DNA of 64,000 nucleotides, from assembly GCA_048595745.1 (NCBI GenBank), contig CP184361.1; one strand, given 5' to 3'. The DNA is from Aquipseudomonas alcaligenes_A. GTDB taxonomy: Bacteria; Pseudomonadota; Gammaproteobacteria; Pseudomonadales; Pseudomonadaceae. A program made the position numbers and the translations under genes. Below are positions 35,183 through 43,530 of the stretch, one piece after another (the first letter of the stretch is position 1; every line of letters begins with the position of its first letter). The notes beneath the pieces are model-generated. The model saw only the letters and a list, made by a program, of their open reading frames with translations, did no database searches and was not told the origin of the DNA.

Positions 35183-36519
35183 TGGAAAGCACCCGCGAGA
35201 CCGGAATGTGGAAGCGCGGGGTTCTCTGGCTGTTGCTGCTCGGCCCGCTGTTCTTCGCCAGCTACGGCTTCGCCAACTGGTTGACCGCGCAGCGCGAGGA
35301 TGTCGGCAGCCTGGTGTTCGCCTGGGAAAGCGCGATGCCGTTGTGGCCATGGAGCATCGTGCCCTACTGGTCGATCGACCTGCTCTACGGCTTGTCCTTC
35401 CTGCTCCCGGCCACGCGCCGGGAGATGGACAGCCACGCCCTGCGCCTGCTTACCGCGCAGATCATCTGTGTCGCCTGCTTCCTGCTCTGGCCGCTGCGCT
35501 TCACCTTCGAGCGTCCGGAGCTGGACGGCTTGTTCGGCTGGATGTTCGACGTGCTGATGGGCTTCGACAAGCCGTTCAACCAGGCACCCTCGCTGCACAT
35601 CGCGCTGCTGGTGGTGATCTGGGTGATGTTCGCCCGGCACACCCGTGGCCTGCTGCTGCGTGGCCTGCTGCATGGCTGGATGGCACTGATCGGCCTGTCG
35701 GTGCTGACCACCTGGCAGCATCACTTCATCGATGTTCCCACCGGCGCCCTGGCCGGCTGGCTGTGCGTCTGGCTCTGGCCAAACGAGGGTCGCAGCCCGC
35801 TGCAGAACCTGCGCCTGGCTCGCGAGCCACAGCGCTGGCGCCTAGCGCTTCGCTACGGGCTGGGCAGCGCGATCTGCGCGGCCCTGGCGGTCAATCTCGG
35901 CGGCGCCTGGCTGTGGCTGCTATGGCCCTGCGCATCGCTGCTGCTGGTGGCGCTGAATTACTCACTGTTCGGCGTGGCCGGCTTCCAGAAACGTGCCGAT
36001 GGCTTACTGAGCGTGGCCAGCAACTGGCTACTGGCGCCTTACCTGCTCGGCGCCTGGATCAATTCGCGACTGTGGACGCGCAAGCATCCGCAACCGGATC
36101 AGGTGATCGAAGGCATCTGGCTCGGTCGTGTACCCACTGCTGCCGAGGCCATATCCTTCAGTGCGGTGCTGGACCTCAGCGCCGAGCTGCCGGTGCGCCT
36201 GCCCGGCAAGACCTATCGCAACCTGCCACTGCTGGACCTGGTCGCCCCCGATAGCGAGGCGTGCCGTCAGGGCGCCGAGCTGATCGAACAGTTGCGCCAG
36301 CAGGGTCCGCTGCTGGTCTGCTGCGCCCTCGGCTATTCGCGCAGCGCCACCCTGGTCGCCGCCTGGCTCCTGCACAGCGGCCGCGCCGGCAGCGTTGAGC
36401 AGGCCATTGCGATGATCCGCGCCGTACGGCCGCGCATCGTCCTTGGCGACGCCCAGCGCAAAGCGCTGCAGGGCCTGCGGCAACCCTCGGCGAATCTGGA
36501 GATGGCCCATGGCCTCTGA
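35182..36519 (+). CDS. PAP2-type membrane phosphatase/transferase fused to dual-specificity phosphatase, YnbD-like
   Basis: A 445-residue protein. Residues ~1-300: polytopic PAP2 domain with APSLH (~135-139) and T-T-W-Q-H-H-F-I-D (~175-183), a pattern closer to AUR1/inositol-phosphorylceramide-synthase-like enzymes than to the PSGH of plain lipid phosphatases. Residues ~310-445: cytoplasmic dual-specificity phosphatase with the P-loop C-A-L-G-Y-S-R-S (C-x5-R, ~378-385). ATG at 35182 overlaps the preceding stop by one base. Probably transfers or removes a phospho-head-group (inference). Same layout as E. coli YnbD. Confidence 0.83.
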   Translation: MESTRETGMWKRGVLWLLLLGPLFFASYGFANWLTAQREDVGSLVFAWESAMPLWPWSIVPYWSIDLLYGLSFLLPATRREMDSHALRLLTAQIICVACFLLWPLRFTFERPELDGLFGWMFDVLMGFDKPFNQAPSLHIALLVVIWVMFARHTRGLLLRGLLHGWMALIGLSVLTTWQHHFIDVPTGALAGWLCVWLWPNEGRSPLQNLRLAREPQRWRLALRYGLGSAICAALAVNLGGAWLWLLWPCASLLLVALNYSLFGVAGFQKRADGLLSVASNWLLAPYLLGAWINSRLWTRKHPQPDQVIEGIWLGRVPTAAEAISFSAVLDLSAELPVRLPGKTYRNLPLLDLVAPDSEACRQGAELIEQLRQQGPLLVCCALGYSRSATLVAAWLLHSGRAGSVEQAIAMIRAVRPRIVLGDAQRKALQGLRQPSANLEMAHGL

Positions 36520-36964
36520 GATGCAACTCACCCTGGTCGCCGGCCTGCTGCGCCGTGGCCGCGGCCTGGACCTGCTGTCCAATGCGCTGACCCTGCTGGC
36601 CCTGGCCTATGGCCTGGCGCCACTGCTCGGTGCGCCAGCCAGCGCCGTCAGCGCTGTGGTCTGCGGCCTGCTGGTGATGCTCGGCCTGGCACAGAAGTAC
36701 TGGGCCATCCGCGTGGCGCTGGACGCTGAACTGTTCGCCCGCCTGGCCGGCGATGCCGCTCGCCTGGCCATGCACACCACCGACCTCGACCAGGCCCTGC
36801 ACAGCCTTGACCTGCAACCCACCGACGCTGCGCCTCGCGACTGGCTGCAACGTAGCCGCGCCGCGCTCCGTCTGCTGCGCCTACAGGCCGCCTGGCTGGT
36901 GGCGCAGATGCTGCTGGCCCTGGTCGTCATTCTCGCCACCCCCTGGCTTTCCCTGGCTGGATAA
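36509..36964 (+). CDS. Small integral membrane protein of unknown function
   Basis: A 151-residue protein I do not recognise. Two adjacent hydrophobic segments at ~20-58 (LLSNALTLLALAYGLAPLL and SAVSAVVCGLLVMLGLA), a soluble helical middle rich in Leu/Asp/Arg (~65-120) and a C-terminal TM (~125-147). ATG at 36509 has GGAG seven bases upstream and overlaps the preceding gene by 11 bp; an ATG at 36521 is the alternative. Overlap on one side and a 13-bp gap on the other put it in the lipid operon, perhaps as a scaffold or regulatory subunit (speculation). Confidence 0.75.
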   Translation: MASEMQLTLVAGLLRRGRGLDLLSNALTLLALAYGLAPLLGAPASAVSAVVCGLLVMLGLAQKYWAIRVALDAELFARLAGDAARLAMHTTDLDQALHSLDLQPTDAAPRDWLQRSRAALRLLRLQAAWLVAQMLLALVVILATPWLSLAG

Positions 36965-36977
36965 AGGAGTCATATCC

Positions 36978-37601
36978 ATGCTCGCTTCGCTCACTGCGTT
37001 CGCCATCACCTCGGCAGCTCGCCTGCTGACCGGCGCCCGAGCCCTCTGGCTGGGCTGCACGGCCCAGCCGACACAAAGGTTGTATTACGCCAACCACAGC
37101 AGCCACGGCGACTTCGTGCTGCTGTGGGCCTCCCTGCCGCCAGAGCTGCGCCGCCGCACTCGCCCGGTAGCCGGCTCCGACTACTGGATGAAGGGCGATC
37201 TGCGCCGTTTTCTGATCCGTGATGTGTTCAACGGCGTGCTGGTCGACCGCGACCGCAGCGACCCCAACGCCAACCCGCTGCAATCGATGCTCGATGCGCT
37301 GGAGCAGGGTGACTCGCTGATCATCTTCCCCGAGGGCACCCGCAACCTCACCGACGAGCAGCTGCTGCCGTTCAAGAGCGGCCTGTACCACCTGGCACAG
37401 GCCAAACCCGATGTGGAACTGGTGCCGGTGTGGATCGCCAACCTCAACCGGGTGATGCCCAAGGGTAGGGCGCTGCCGTTACCGCTGCTGTGTACCCTTA
37501 GCTTCGGCGCACCGCTCGAACGCCAGGAAGGGGAGGACAAGGCAGCGTTCCTCGAACGCGCCCGCAATGCCCTGCTGGAACTGGCCCCGGAGGTAGTCTG
37601 A
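36978..37601 (+). CDS. Lysophospholipid acyltransferase (PlsC family)
   Basis: A 207-residue acyltransferase with catalytic NHSSHGDF (H-x4-D, ~39-46) and FPEGTR (~117-122). Smaller than the PlsC-type protein encoded at 31785-32558 and with a weaker N-terminal hydrophobic helix. ATG at 36978 after AAAGGAG. It sits between the small membrane protein gene and the CdsA-like gene in the cluster, so it may provide the acyl precursor of, or remodel, the cluster's lipid. Confidence 0.87.
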   Translation: MLASLTAFAITSAARLLTGARALWLGCTAQPTQRLYYANHSSHGDFVLLWASLPPELRRRTRPVAGSDYWMKGDLRRFLIRDVFNGVLVDRDRSDPNANPLQSMLDALEQGDSLIIFPEGTRNLTDEQLLPFKSGLYHLAQAKPDVELVPVWIANLNRVMPKGRALPLPLLCTLSFGAPLERQEGEDKAAFLERARNALLELAPEVV

Positions 37602-37602
37602 G

Positions 37603-38535
37603 ATGGATCGCAACACAATCCTGCTGTTCGCCGGCATCGGTGCCGTACTGCTGCTCGCCACGCTGATCGCCCGCGTGCTGCGCTGGCGCGCCGGCGAAGT
37701 ACCCAACGCGGTGATCGAGAACCTCAACGCACGGATCGACGCCTGGTGGGCTATGGTGCTGGTTATCGGCATCGCCTTCCTGTTCGGCAACAATGGCGTG
37801 ATCCTGCTGTTCTACTTTGTGTCGTTCTACGCCCTGCGCGAGTTCCTCACCCTGACGCCGACCCGGCGCAGCGACTATCCGGCGCTGGTAGCGGCCTTCT
37901 ACTTTGCGCTGCCGATGCAGTACCTGCTGATCGCCCTGGACTGGTATGGCCTGTTCGCCATCTTCATCCCGGTCTACCTGTTCCTCCTGCTGCCGATCCT
38001 CGCCTCGTTGGGCGGCGACACCACGCGCTTCCTTGAACGCGCCTCGGAAGTGCAGTGGGGGCTGATGATCGCGGTGTACTGCGTGTCCGCCGTGCCGGCG
38101 CTGCTGACACTGGATATTCCCGGCTATGAAGGGCGAAACCTGCTGCTGATCGCCTGGCTGATCATCGTGGTGCAGCTATCGGACGTGCTGCAGTACGTCT
38201 GCGGCAAGCTCGCCGGCAAGCACAAGATCGCGCCCAAACTGTCGCCCTCGAAGACCGTCGAGGGCTTTGTCGGCGGTGTGGCTCTGGCCAGCCTGGTCGG
38301 TGCCTCGCTGTTCTGGATCACACCGTTCAGCTTCTGGCAGGCCGCGCTGTTGGCCCTGATCGTCAACCTGCTGGGCTTCGCCGGCGGCCTGGTGATGTCG
38401 GCGATCAAACGTGACCGTGGGGTGAAGGACTGGGGTCACATGATCGAAGGCCATGGCGGCATGCTCGACCGCATGGACTCGGTATGCTTCGCCGCACCGA
38501 TCTTCTTCCATTTCGTGCGCTACTGGTGGGCCTGA
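37603..38535 (+). CDS. Phosphatidate cytidylyltransferase-like protein (CdsA family), YnbB-like
   Basis: A 310-residue membrane protein with about eight TM helices and the intact CdsA signature near the C-terminus: S-A-I-K-R-x4-K-D..GHGGMLDRMDS (~265-293). CdsA enzymes make CDP-diacylglycerol from phosphatidate and CTP. It begins one base after the preceding stop. A second CdsA beside a CDP-alcohol transferase suggests a dedicated CDP-lipid supply for this cluster. The housekeeping cdsA would be elsewhere in the genome. Confidence 0.88.
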   Translation: MDRNTILLFAGIGAVLLLATLIARVLRWRAGEVPNAVIENLNARIDAWWAMVLVIGIAFLFGNNGVILLFYFVSFYALREFLTLTPTRRSDYPALVAAFYFALPMQYLLIALDWYGLFAIFIPVYLFLLLPILASLGGDTTRFLERASEVQWGLMIAVYCVSAVPALLTLDIPGYEGRNLLLIAWLIIVVQLSDVLQYVCGKLAGKHKIAPKLSPSKTVEGFVGGVALASLVGASLFWITPFSFWQAALLALIVNLLGFAGGLVMSAIKRDRGVKDWGHMIEGHGGMLDRMDSVCFAAPIFFHFVRYWWA

Positions 38536-38544
38536 TCCGCTTCG

Positions 38545-38570
38545 GCTGTCGCCTCGCTCGAGGCGACAGC
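38545..38570 (+). terminator. 10-bp hairpin after the CdsA-like gene
   Basis: GCTGTCGCCT (38545-38554) / AGGCGACAGC (38561-38570), ten bases past the stop; no T-run directly after. Probably a 3'-end-protecting stem, with the true terminator at 38629-38654. Confidence 0.5.
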
Positions 38571-38628
38571 TGATTCGCTGAATCCCGGGCCAGCGCTGAC
38601 GCCGGGCCTGCATGGAATCGCAGGCAAC

Positions 38629-38654
38629 AAAAAACCCGCCGAGGCGGGTTTTTT
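38629..38654. terminator. Rho-independent terminator of the lipid cluster
   Basis: AACCCGCC (38633-38640) / GGCGGGTT (38643-38650) flanked by A and T tracts, so it works on both strands. Confidence 0.85.
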
Positions 38655-38817
38655 ATGACCTTCCGACATCCTGTCGTCTGCCATCCTGGCGCGGTCTGTC
38701 TTCCTTGACCCGGGACATCCAGTTCCCGGCAGGTGTGTGTAGATTAGCCAGGAGCAGCAGGCGAGGTCAGAAGCCTGTTCCGCCATTCCGTGTAAGCCTT
38801 TCGCTATAGCGGCAGAA
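38655..38817 (+). other. Gene-free stretch with two stem-loops between two terminators; possible small RNA
   Basis: The 331-bp gap between the CdsA-like gene and gyrB holds no plausible ORF. Between the terminators lie a hairpin CCGGGA (38710-38715) / TCCCGG (38724-38729) and a weaker GCAGGC/GCCTGT stem near 38758-38780. The 38818-38850 terminator could end a plus-strand transcript of ~130 nt. No clear promoter was found, so this is only a candidate. Confidence 0.25.
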
Positions 38818-38850
38818 ATAAAAACCCCGGCACAAGGCCGGGGTTTTCTT
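38818..38850. terminator. gyrB terminator (bidirectional)
   Basis: AAAACCCCGG (38821-38830) / CCGGGGTTTT (38838-38847), T-rich on both strands, 17 bp past the gyrB stop. Confidence 0.88.
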
Positions 38851-38866
38851 TCTGCGACGACTGGGG

Positions 38867-41290
38867 TCAGAAGTCCAGGTTCGACACCGCCAGGGCGTTG
38901 GACTCGATGAAGTCGCGGCGCGGCTCCACGGCGTCGCCCATCAGGGTGTTGAAGATCTGGTCGGCGGCGATGGCGTCCTCGATGGTCACCTTGAGCATGC
39001 GGCGCACGGTCGGATCCATGGTGGTTTCCCACAGCTGCTCCGGGTTCATCTCGCCGAGACCCTTATAGCGCTGGATGCTGTGGCGCTTGGTGCTCTCGAC
39101 CTTCAGCCACTCGAAGGCTTCCTTGAAGGTGCTGACCGCCTTCTTGCGCTCGCCACGCTGCACGTAGGCACCGTCTTCCAACAGGCTGTTGAGCTGGTCG
39201 CCCAGCGCGGTGACCGACTTGTAGTCGTTGCTGGCGAAGAAGTCGCGGTTGAAGGTGATATAGCTGGACAGGCCGTGGGCCAGGACTTCAACTTCCGGCA
39301 GCCACAGGTGGCGCTCGCGGTCCTCGCGCAGGCTGGCGCTGTAGGTCTGGCCAGACTTCTCGGCGCCCTTCAGGCGCGCCTGGAAGGCTTCCAGCCAGGC
39401 CTGCATGGCGGCCTGGTCGGCCAGCTGTTCCACCGATACGCGCGGTAGGTAAACCATGTGCTCGGTGATGTCCTGCGGGTAGACGCGGGACAGGCGGCCG
39501 AGGGTCTTGATCACCGCGCGGTAGTCGTTGACCAGCCGCTCCAGCGCTTCGCCGGACAGACCCGGTGCGTTCTCGTTGACGTGCAGGCTGGCCTCTTCCA
39601 GGGCCGACTGGGTCATGTACTCGTCCATGGCCTCGTCGTCCTTGATGTACTGCTCCTGCTTGCCTTTCTTCACCTTGTACAGCGGCGGCTGGGCGATGTA
39701 GATGTAGCCGCGCTCGATCAGCTCCGGCAACTGGCGGAAGAAGAAGGTCAGCAGCAGGGTGCGGATGTGCGAACCGTCAACGTCGGCATCGGTCATGATG
39801 ATGATGTTGTGGTAGCGCAGCTTGTCGATGTTGTATTCCTCGCGGCCGATGCCACAGCCGAGGGCGGTGATCAGAGTACCGACCTCCTGGGAGGAGAGCA
39901 TCTTGTCGAAGCGCGCCTTCTCGACGTTGAGGATCTTGCCCTTCAGCGGCAGGATCGCCTGAGTCCTGCGGTTGCGGCCCTGCTTGGCAGAACCGCCCGC
40001 GGAGTCACCCTCCACGATGTAGAGTTCGGACAGCGCCGGGTCTTTTTCCTGACAGTCGGCCAGCTTGCCGGGCAGACCGGCGATATCCAGCGCCCCCTTG
40101 CGGCGGGTCATCTCGCGGGCCTTGCGCGCGGCTTCTCGAGCACGGGCAGCATCGATCATCTTGCCGACCACGGCCTTGGCTTCGTTGGGGTTTTCCAACA
40201 GGAAGTCGCCGAAGTACTTGCCCATTTCCTGCTCGACCGCGGTCTTCACTTCGGAGGAGACCAGCTTGTCCTTGGTCTGCGAGCTGAACTTCGGGTCCGG
40301 CACCTTGACCGAGATGATCGCGGTCAGGCCTTCACGGGCGTCGTCGCCGGTGGTGGCGATCTTGAACTTCTTCGCCAGGCCCTCCTGCTCGATGTAGTTG
40401 TTCAGATGGCGGGTGAGGGCGGAACGGAAACCAGCCAGGTGGGTACCGCCGTCACGCTGCGGAATGTTGTTGGTGAAGCAGAGGATGTTCTCGTTGAAGC
40501 TGTCATTCCACTGTAGCGCAACCTCCACACCAACGCCGTCTTCCTCGCGCTGCACGTTGAAGTGGAACACCTGGTTGACGATGGTCTTGTTGGTGTTCAG
40601 GTACTCGACGAAGGCCTTGAGGCCGCCCTCGTACTTGAACAGTTCTTCCTTGCCGGTGCGTTCATCCTTGAGCAGGATGCCGACGCCGGAGTTGAGGAAG
40701 GACAGCTCGCGCAGACGCTTGGCCAGGATGTCCCAGCTGAAGTGGATGTTCTTGAAGGTGTCTTCGGACGGTTTGAAGTGAATCTGCGTGCCAGTACCTT
40801 CGCTATCACCGACCGGGGCCAGCGGCGCCTGCGGCACGCCGTGCACGTAAGTCTGTTCCCAGATCTTGCCGCTGCGGCGGATGGTCAGCACCAGTTCCTT
40901 GGACAACGCGTTCACCACAGAGACGCCCACGCCGTGCAGGCCGCCGGACACCTTGTAGCTGTTATCGTCGAACTTACCGCCGGCGTGCAGCACAGTCATG
41001 ATGACCTCGGCTGCGGAAACGCCTTCTTCCTTGTGCATATCCACCGGAATGCCGCGACCGTTATCGCGCACGCTGATGGATTCGTCGGGGTGGATGGTGA
41101 TGCTGATCTCGGAGCAGTAGCCGGCCAGCGCTTCGTCGATGGAGTTGTCCACCACCTCGAACACCATGTGGTGCAGGCCGGTGCCGTCATCGGTGTCACC
41201 GATGTACATGCCCGGGCGCTTGCGTACGGCATCCAGACCTTTGAGTACCTTGATACTCGAGGAGTCGTACGTGTTGTTCTCGTCGCTCAT
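38867..41290 (-). CDS. gyrB: DNA gyrase subunit B
   Basis: An 807-residue type II topoisomerase ATPase subunit introducing negative supercoils with GyrA. GHKL ATPase domain ~1-220 (VLKGLDAVRKRPGMYIGD, VVDNSIDEALAG, GRGIPVD), transducer ~220-390, TOPRIM with EGDSAGGSAKQGRNR and DADVDGSHIRTL, and the C-terminal gyrase-B-specific insert found in Gram-negatives. Overlaps recF by four bases. Last gene of dnaA-dnaN-recF-gyrB. Confidence 0.98.
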   Translation of the reverse strand: MSDENNTYDSSSIKVLKGLDAVRKRPGMYIGDTDDGTGLHHMVFEVVDNSIDEALAGYCSEISITIHPDESISVRDNGRGIPVDMHKEEGVSAAEVIMTVLHAGGKFDDNSYKVSGGLHGVGVSVVNALSKELVLTIRRSGKIWEQTYVHGVPQAPLAPVGDSEGTGTQIHFKPSEDTFKNIHFSWDILAKRLRELSFLNSGVGILLKDERTGKEELFKYEGGLKAFVEYLNTNKTIVNQVFHFNVQREEDGVGVEVALQWNDSFNENILCFTNNIPQRDGGTHLAGFRSALTRHLNNYIEQEGLAKKFKIATTGDDAREGLTAIISVKVPDPKFSSQTKDKLVSSEVKTAVEQEMGKYFGDFLLENPNEAKAVVGKMIDAARAREAARKAREMTRRKGALDIAGLPGKLADCQEKDPALSELYIVEGDSAGGSAKQGRNRRTQAILPLKGKILNVEKARFDKMLSSQEVGTLITALGCGIGREEYNIDKLRYHNIIIMTDADVDGSHIRTLLLTFFFRQLPELIERGYIYIAQPPLYKVKKGKQEQYIKDDEAMDEYMTQSALEEASLHVNENAPGLSGEALERLVNDYRAVIKTLGRLSRVYPQDITEHMVYLPRVSVEQLADQAAMQAWLEAFQARLKGAEKSGQTYSASLREDRERHLWLPEVEVLAHGLSSYITFNRDFFASNDYKSVTALGDQLNSLLEDGAYVQRGERKKAVSTFKEAFEWLKVESTKRHSIQRYKGLGEMNPEQLWETTMDPTVRRMLKVTIEDAIAADQIFNTLMGDAVEPRRDFIESNALAVSNLDF

Positions 41291-42387
41291 GCGTTCACTC
41301 CCGATGCGGTGATCACTCCATGTTCCACGTGGAACATGGCGACCGGCGTGTCCGTGCGCCAGCCATCCTTCAAATATTCATGGTCGACACAGGTGATGAA
41401 CACCTGGCACTGCAAATCGTCCAGCAGGCGGCACAGGGCCTGTCGATGTCGCTCATCCAGTTCCGACGGCAGGTCGTCCACCAGATAGATGCATTGGCCT
41501 TGTTTGGCCTGATTCAGCAGATGCCCCTGGGCGATGCGCAAGGCACACACCACCAACTTCTGCTGACCACGGGACAGAATCTCCGCGGCATTGTTCGTCC
41601 CCAGCCGCAGGCGCAGATCGGCGCGTTGCGGCCCAGCCTGGGTATGCCCCAGCTGCTGGTCACGGGGCAGCGTGGTGGCCAGTACATCGGCCAGCGGTTT
41701 GTCCTTGTCCCAGCCGCGGTAGTAACTGAGGGTCAGCCCCTCAATCTCCACCAACTCGCCCAGCACCTGTTCGAAAACTGGCTTCAGGGCCTGGATATAG
41801 GCACGCCGATAGCCATCCACCTCGTCGCTGGCCAGGCACAGTTCACGGTCCCAAGCCGCTTGCGACGCGGCGTCCAGTGTACCATGCCGCAGCCACGAGT
41901 TCCGCTGCCGCAGGGCCTTCTGCAGGCGCTGCCAGGCCGGCAGGAAGCGTGGTTCCACGTGGAACACTCCCCAGTCGAGGAACTGCCGACGTACCTTGGG
42001 TGCCCCCTCGAGCAGGCGGAAGCTGTCCGGGTTGATTACCTGCAACGGCAGGATCTCGGCGAGCTGCGCGGTACTCCGTGCGTTCTGTCCATCGATGCGA
42101 ATTTGCAGCTCGCCCTGACGGTCACGGGAAATACCCAGGTTGCTGTGCAAGCCGTCCTCACGCTGCACCTGGCCGAACACGGTACAGGCCGGCTGTTCGT
42201 ACTGGATCATCGGCTGCAATTTGTTGCTGCGGAACGAGCGGGCGAGGGCAAGCAGATGGATGGCTTCCAGCAGGCTGGTCTTGCCGCTGCCATTGGCGCC
42301 GTGAAGGATATTAATGCGAGGGGAGGGGGAGAGCGTCACCGGGTGCAGGTTTCGCACCGCGGTGACGGTGACGCGGGAGAGGGACAT
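41287..42387 (-). CDS. recF: DNA replication and repair protein RecF
   Basis: A 366-residue SMC-like ABC ATPase that helps RecFOR load RecA at gaps. Walker A GANGSGKTSLLEAIH (~31-45), signature LSRGQQKLVVCAL, Walker B YLVDDLPSELDERH. The coding sequence carries two parS palindromes, each read as the peptide FHVE. Ten bp after dnaN and overlapping gyrB. Confidence 0.97.
   Translation of the reverse strand: MSLSRVTVTAVRNLHPVTLSPSPRINILHGANGSGKTSLLEAIHLLALARSFRSNKLQPMIQYEQPACTVFGQVQREDGLHSNLGISRDRQGELQIRIDGQNARSTAQLAEILPLQVINPDSFRLLEGAPKVRRQFLDWGVFHVEPRFLPAWQRLQKALRQRNSWLRHGTLDAASQAAWDRELCLASDEVDGYRRAYIQALKPVFEQVLGELVEIEGLTLSYYRGWDKDKPLADVLATTLPRDQQLGHTQAGPQRADLRLRLGTNNAAEILSRGQQKLVVCALRIAQGHLLNQAKQGQCIYLVDDLPSELDERHRQALCRLLDDLQCQVFITCVDHEYLKDGWRTDTPVAMFHVEHGVITASGVNA
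41321..41336. other. parS site (perfect 16-bp palindrome) in the 3' end of recF
   Basis: TGTTCCACGTGGAACA, identical to the bacterial parS consensus bound by ParB; about 3.7 kb from oriC and 12 kb from parAB. Confidence 0.95.
41951..41966. other. Second parS site inside recF
   Basis: GGTTCCACGTGGAACA: the inner 14-bp palindrome GTTCCACGTGGAAC is perfect, with one outer-position change from consensus. It is 630 bp from the first site. Confidence 0.9.
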
Positions 42388-42397
42388 TCAGCGGAGA

Positions 42398-43501
42398 TTA
42401 CAGACGCATCGGCATAACGACGTAAGAAGAGTCGTCGTTGCCGGCTTCCTGCACCAGGGCGCTGCTGTTGGCATCGGAGAGGATCAGGCGCACCTGTTCG
42501 GTGGTCATCACGCCCAGCACGTCAAGCAGGTAGCTAACGTTGAAGCCGATCTCCAGCGAGCCACCGCTGTAATCGACCACCACTTCCTCTTCCGCTTCTT
42601 CCTGCTCCGGGTTGTTGGCCTGGATCTTCAGCAGACCGCTGGCCAGCTGCAGACGAATGCCACGGTACTTCTCGTTGGACAGGATCGCGGTACGGCTGAA
42701 GGCTTCGCGCAGGGCCTGGCGATCGCCGATCACCAGCTTGTCGCCGCCGCGCGGCAGCACGCGCTCGTAATCCGGGAACTTGCCGTCGACCAGCTTGGAG
42801 GTGAAGGTGAACTCGCCGGTGGTAGCGCGAATATGGTTGGCGCCCAGCACAACGGAGACTTCACCATCCTGCTCGGTGAGCAGACGGGCCAGCTCGAGGA
42901 TACCCTTACGCGGCACGATCACTTGATGCTTTTCGGTGTGCTCGATGGTGGCTTCCATGGAGCACATGGCCAGGCGGTGACCGTCGGTGGCAACGGCGCG
43001 GAGCACACCAGTCTGTACCTCGATCAGCATGCCGTTGAGGTAGTAGCGTACGTCCTGCTGGGCCATGGCGAAGCTGGTGCGGTCGATCAGTCGACGCAGC
43101 TTGCTCTGCACCAGGTTGAAGGTCAGCGAGCCCGGGCCTTCCTCCACAGTGGGGAAATCGTTGGCCGGCAGGGTCGACAGGGTAAAGCGGCTGCGACCGG
43201 CCTTGACCACCAGCTTCTGCTCGTCGACGCGGATGTCGATCAGCGCATCGCTCGGCAGGCTCTTGCAAATGTCCATCAGCTTGCGCGCCGGCACGGTGAT
43301 CTCGCCCGGCTCGGCGCTGTCTTCCAGAGTAACGCGCCCCACCAGCTCGACTTCCAGGTCGGTACCGGTCAGCGACAGCTGCTGGCCTTCGACCACCAGC
43401 AGCACGTTCGACAGGACCGGCAGGGTCTGGCGGCGTTCGACGACACCGGCGACCAGTTGCAGGGGTTTCAACAGGGCTTCGCGTTGAATGGTGAAATGCA
43501 T
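42398..43501 (-). CDS. dnaN: DNA polymerase III beta sliding clamp
   Basis: A 367-residue protein forming the dimeric ring that tethers Pol III to DNA. Three repeated clamp domains (~1-120, 130-245, 246-367); N-terminal MHFTIQREALLKPLQLVAGVVERRQTLPVLSNVLL and C-terminal PMRL, the residues of the partner-binding pocket. 29 bp after dnaA and 10 bp before recF on the minus strand. Confidence 0.98.
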   Translation of the reverse strand: MHFTIQREALLKPLQLVAGVVERRQTLPVLSNVLLVVEGQQLSLTGTDLEVELVGRVTLEDSAEPGEITVPARKLMDICKSLPSDALIDIRVDEQKLVVKAGRSRFTLSTLPANDFPTVEEGPGSLTFNLVQSKLRRLIDRTSFAMAQQDVRYYLNGMLIEVQTGVLRAVATDGHRLAMCSMEATIEHTEKHQVIVPRKGILELARLLTEQDGEVSVVLGANHIRATTGEFTFTSKLVDGKFPDYERVLPRGGDKLVIGDRQALREAFSRTAILSNEKYRGIRLQLASGLLKIQANNPEQEEAEEEVVVDYSGGSLEIGFNVSYLLDVLGVMTTEQVRLILSDANSSALVQEAGNDDSSYVVMPMRL

Positions 43502-43530
43502 GGTCTAGTCCCTTGCCTTGTGGGCTGCGA

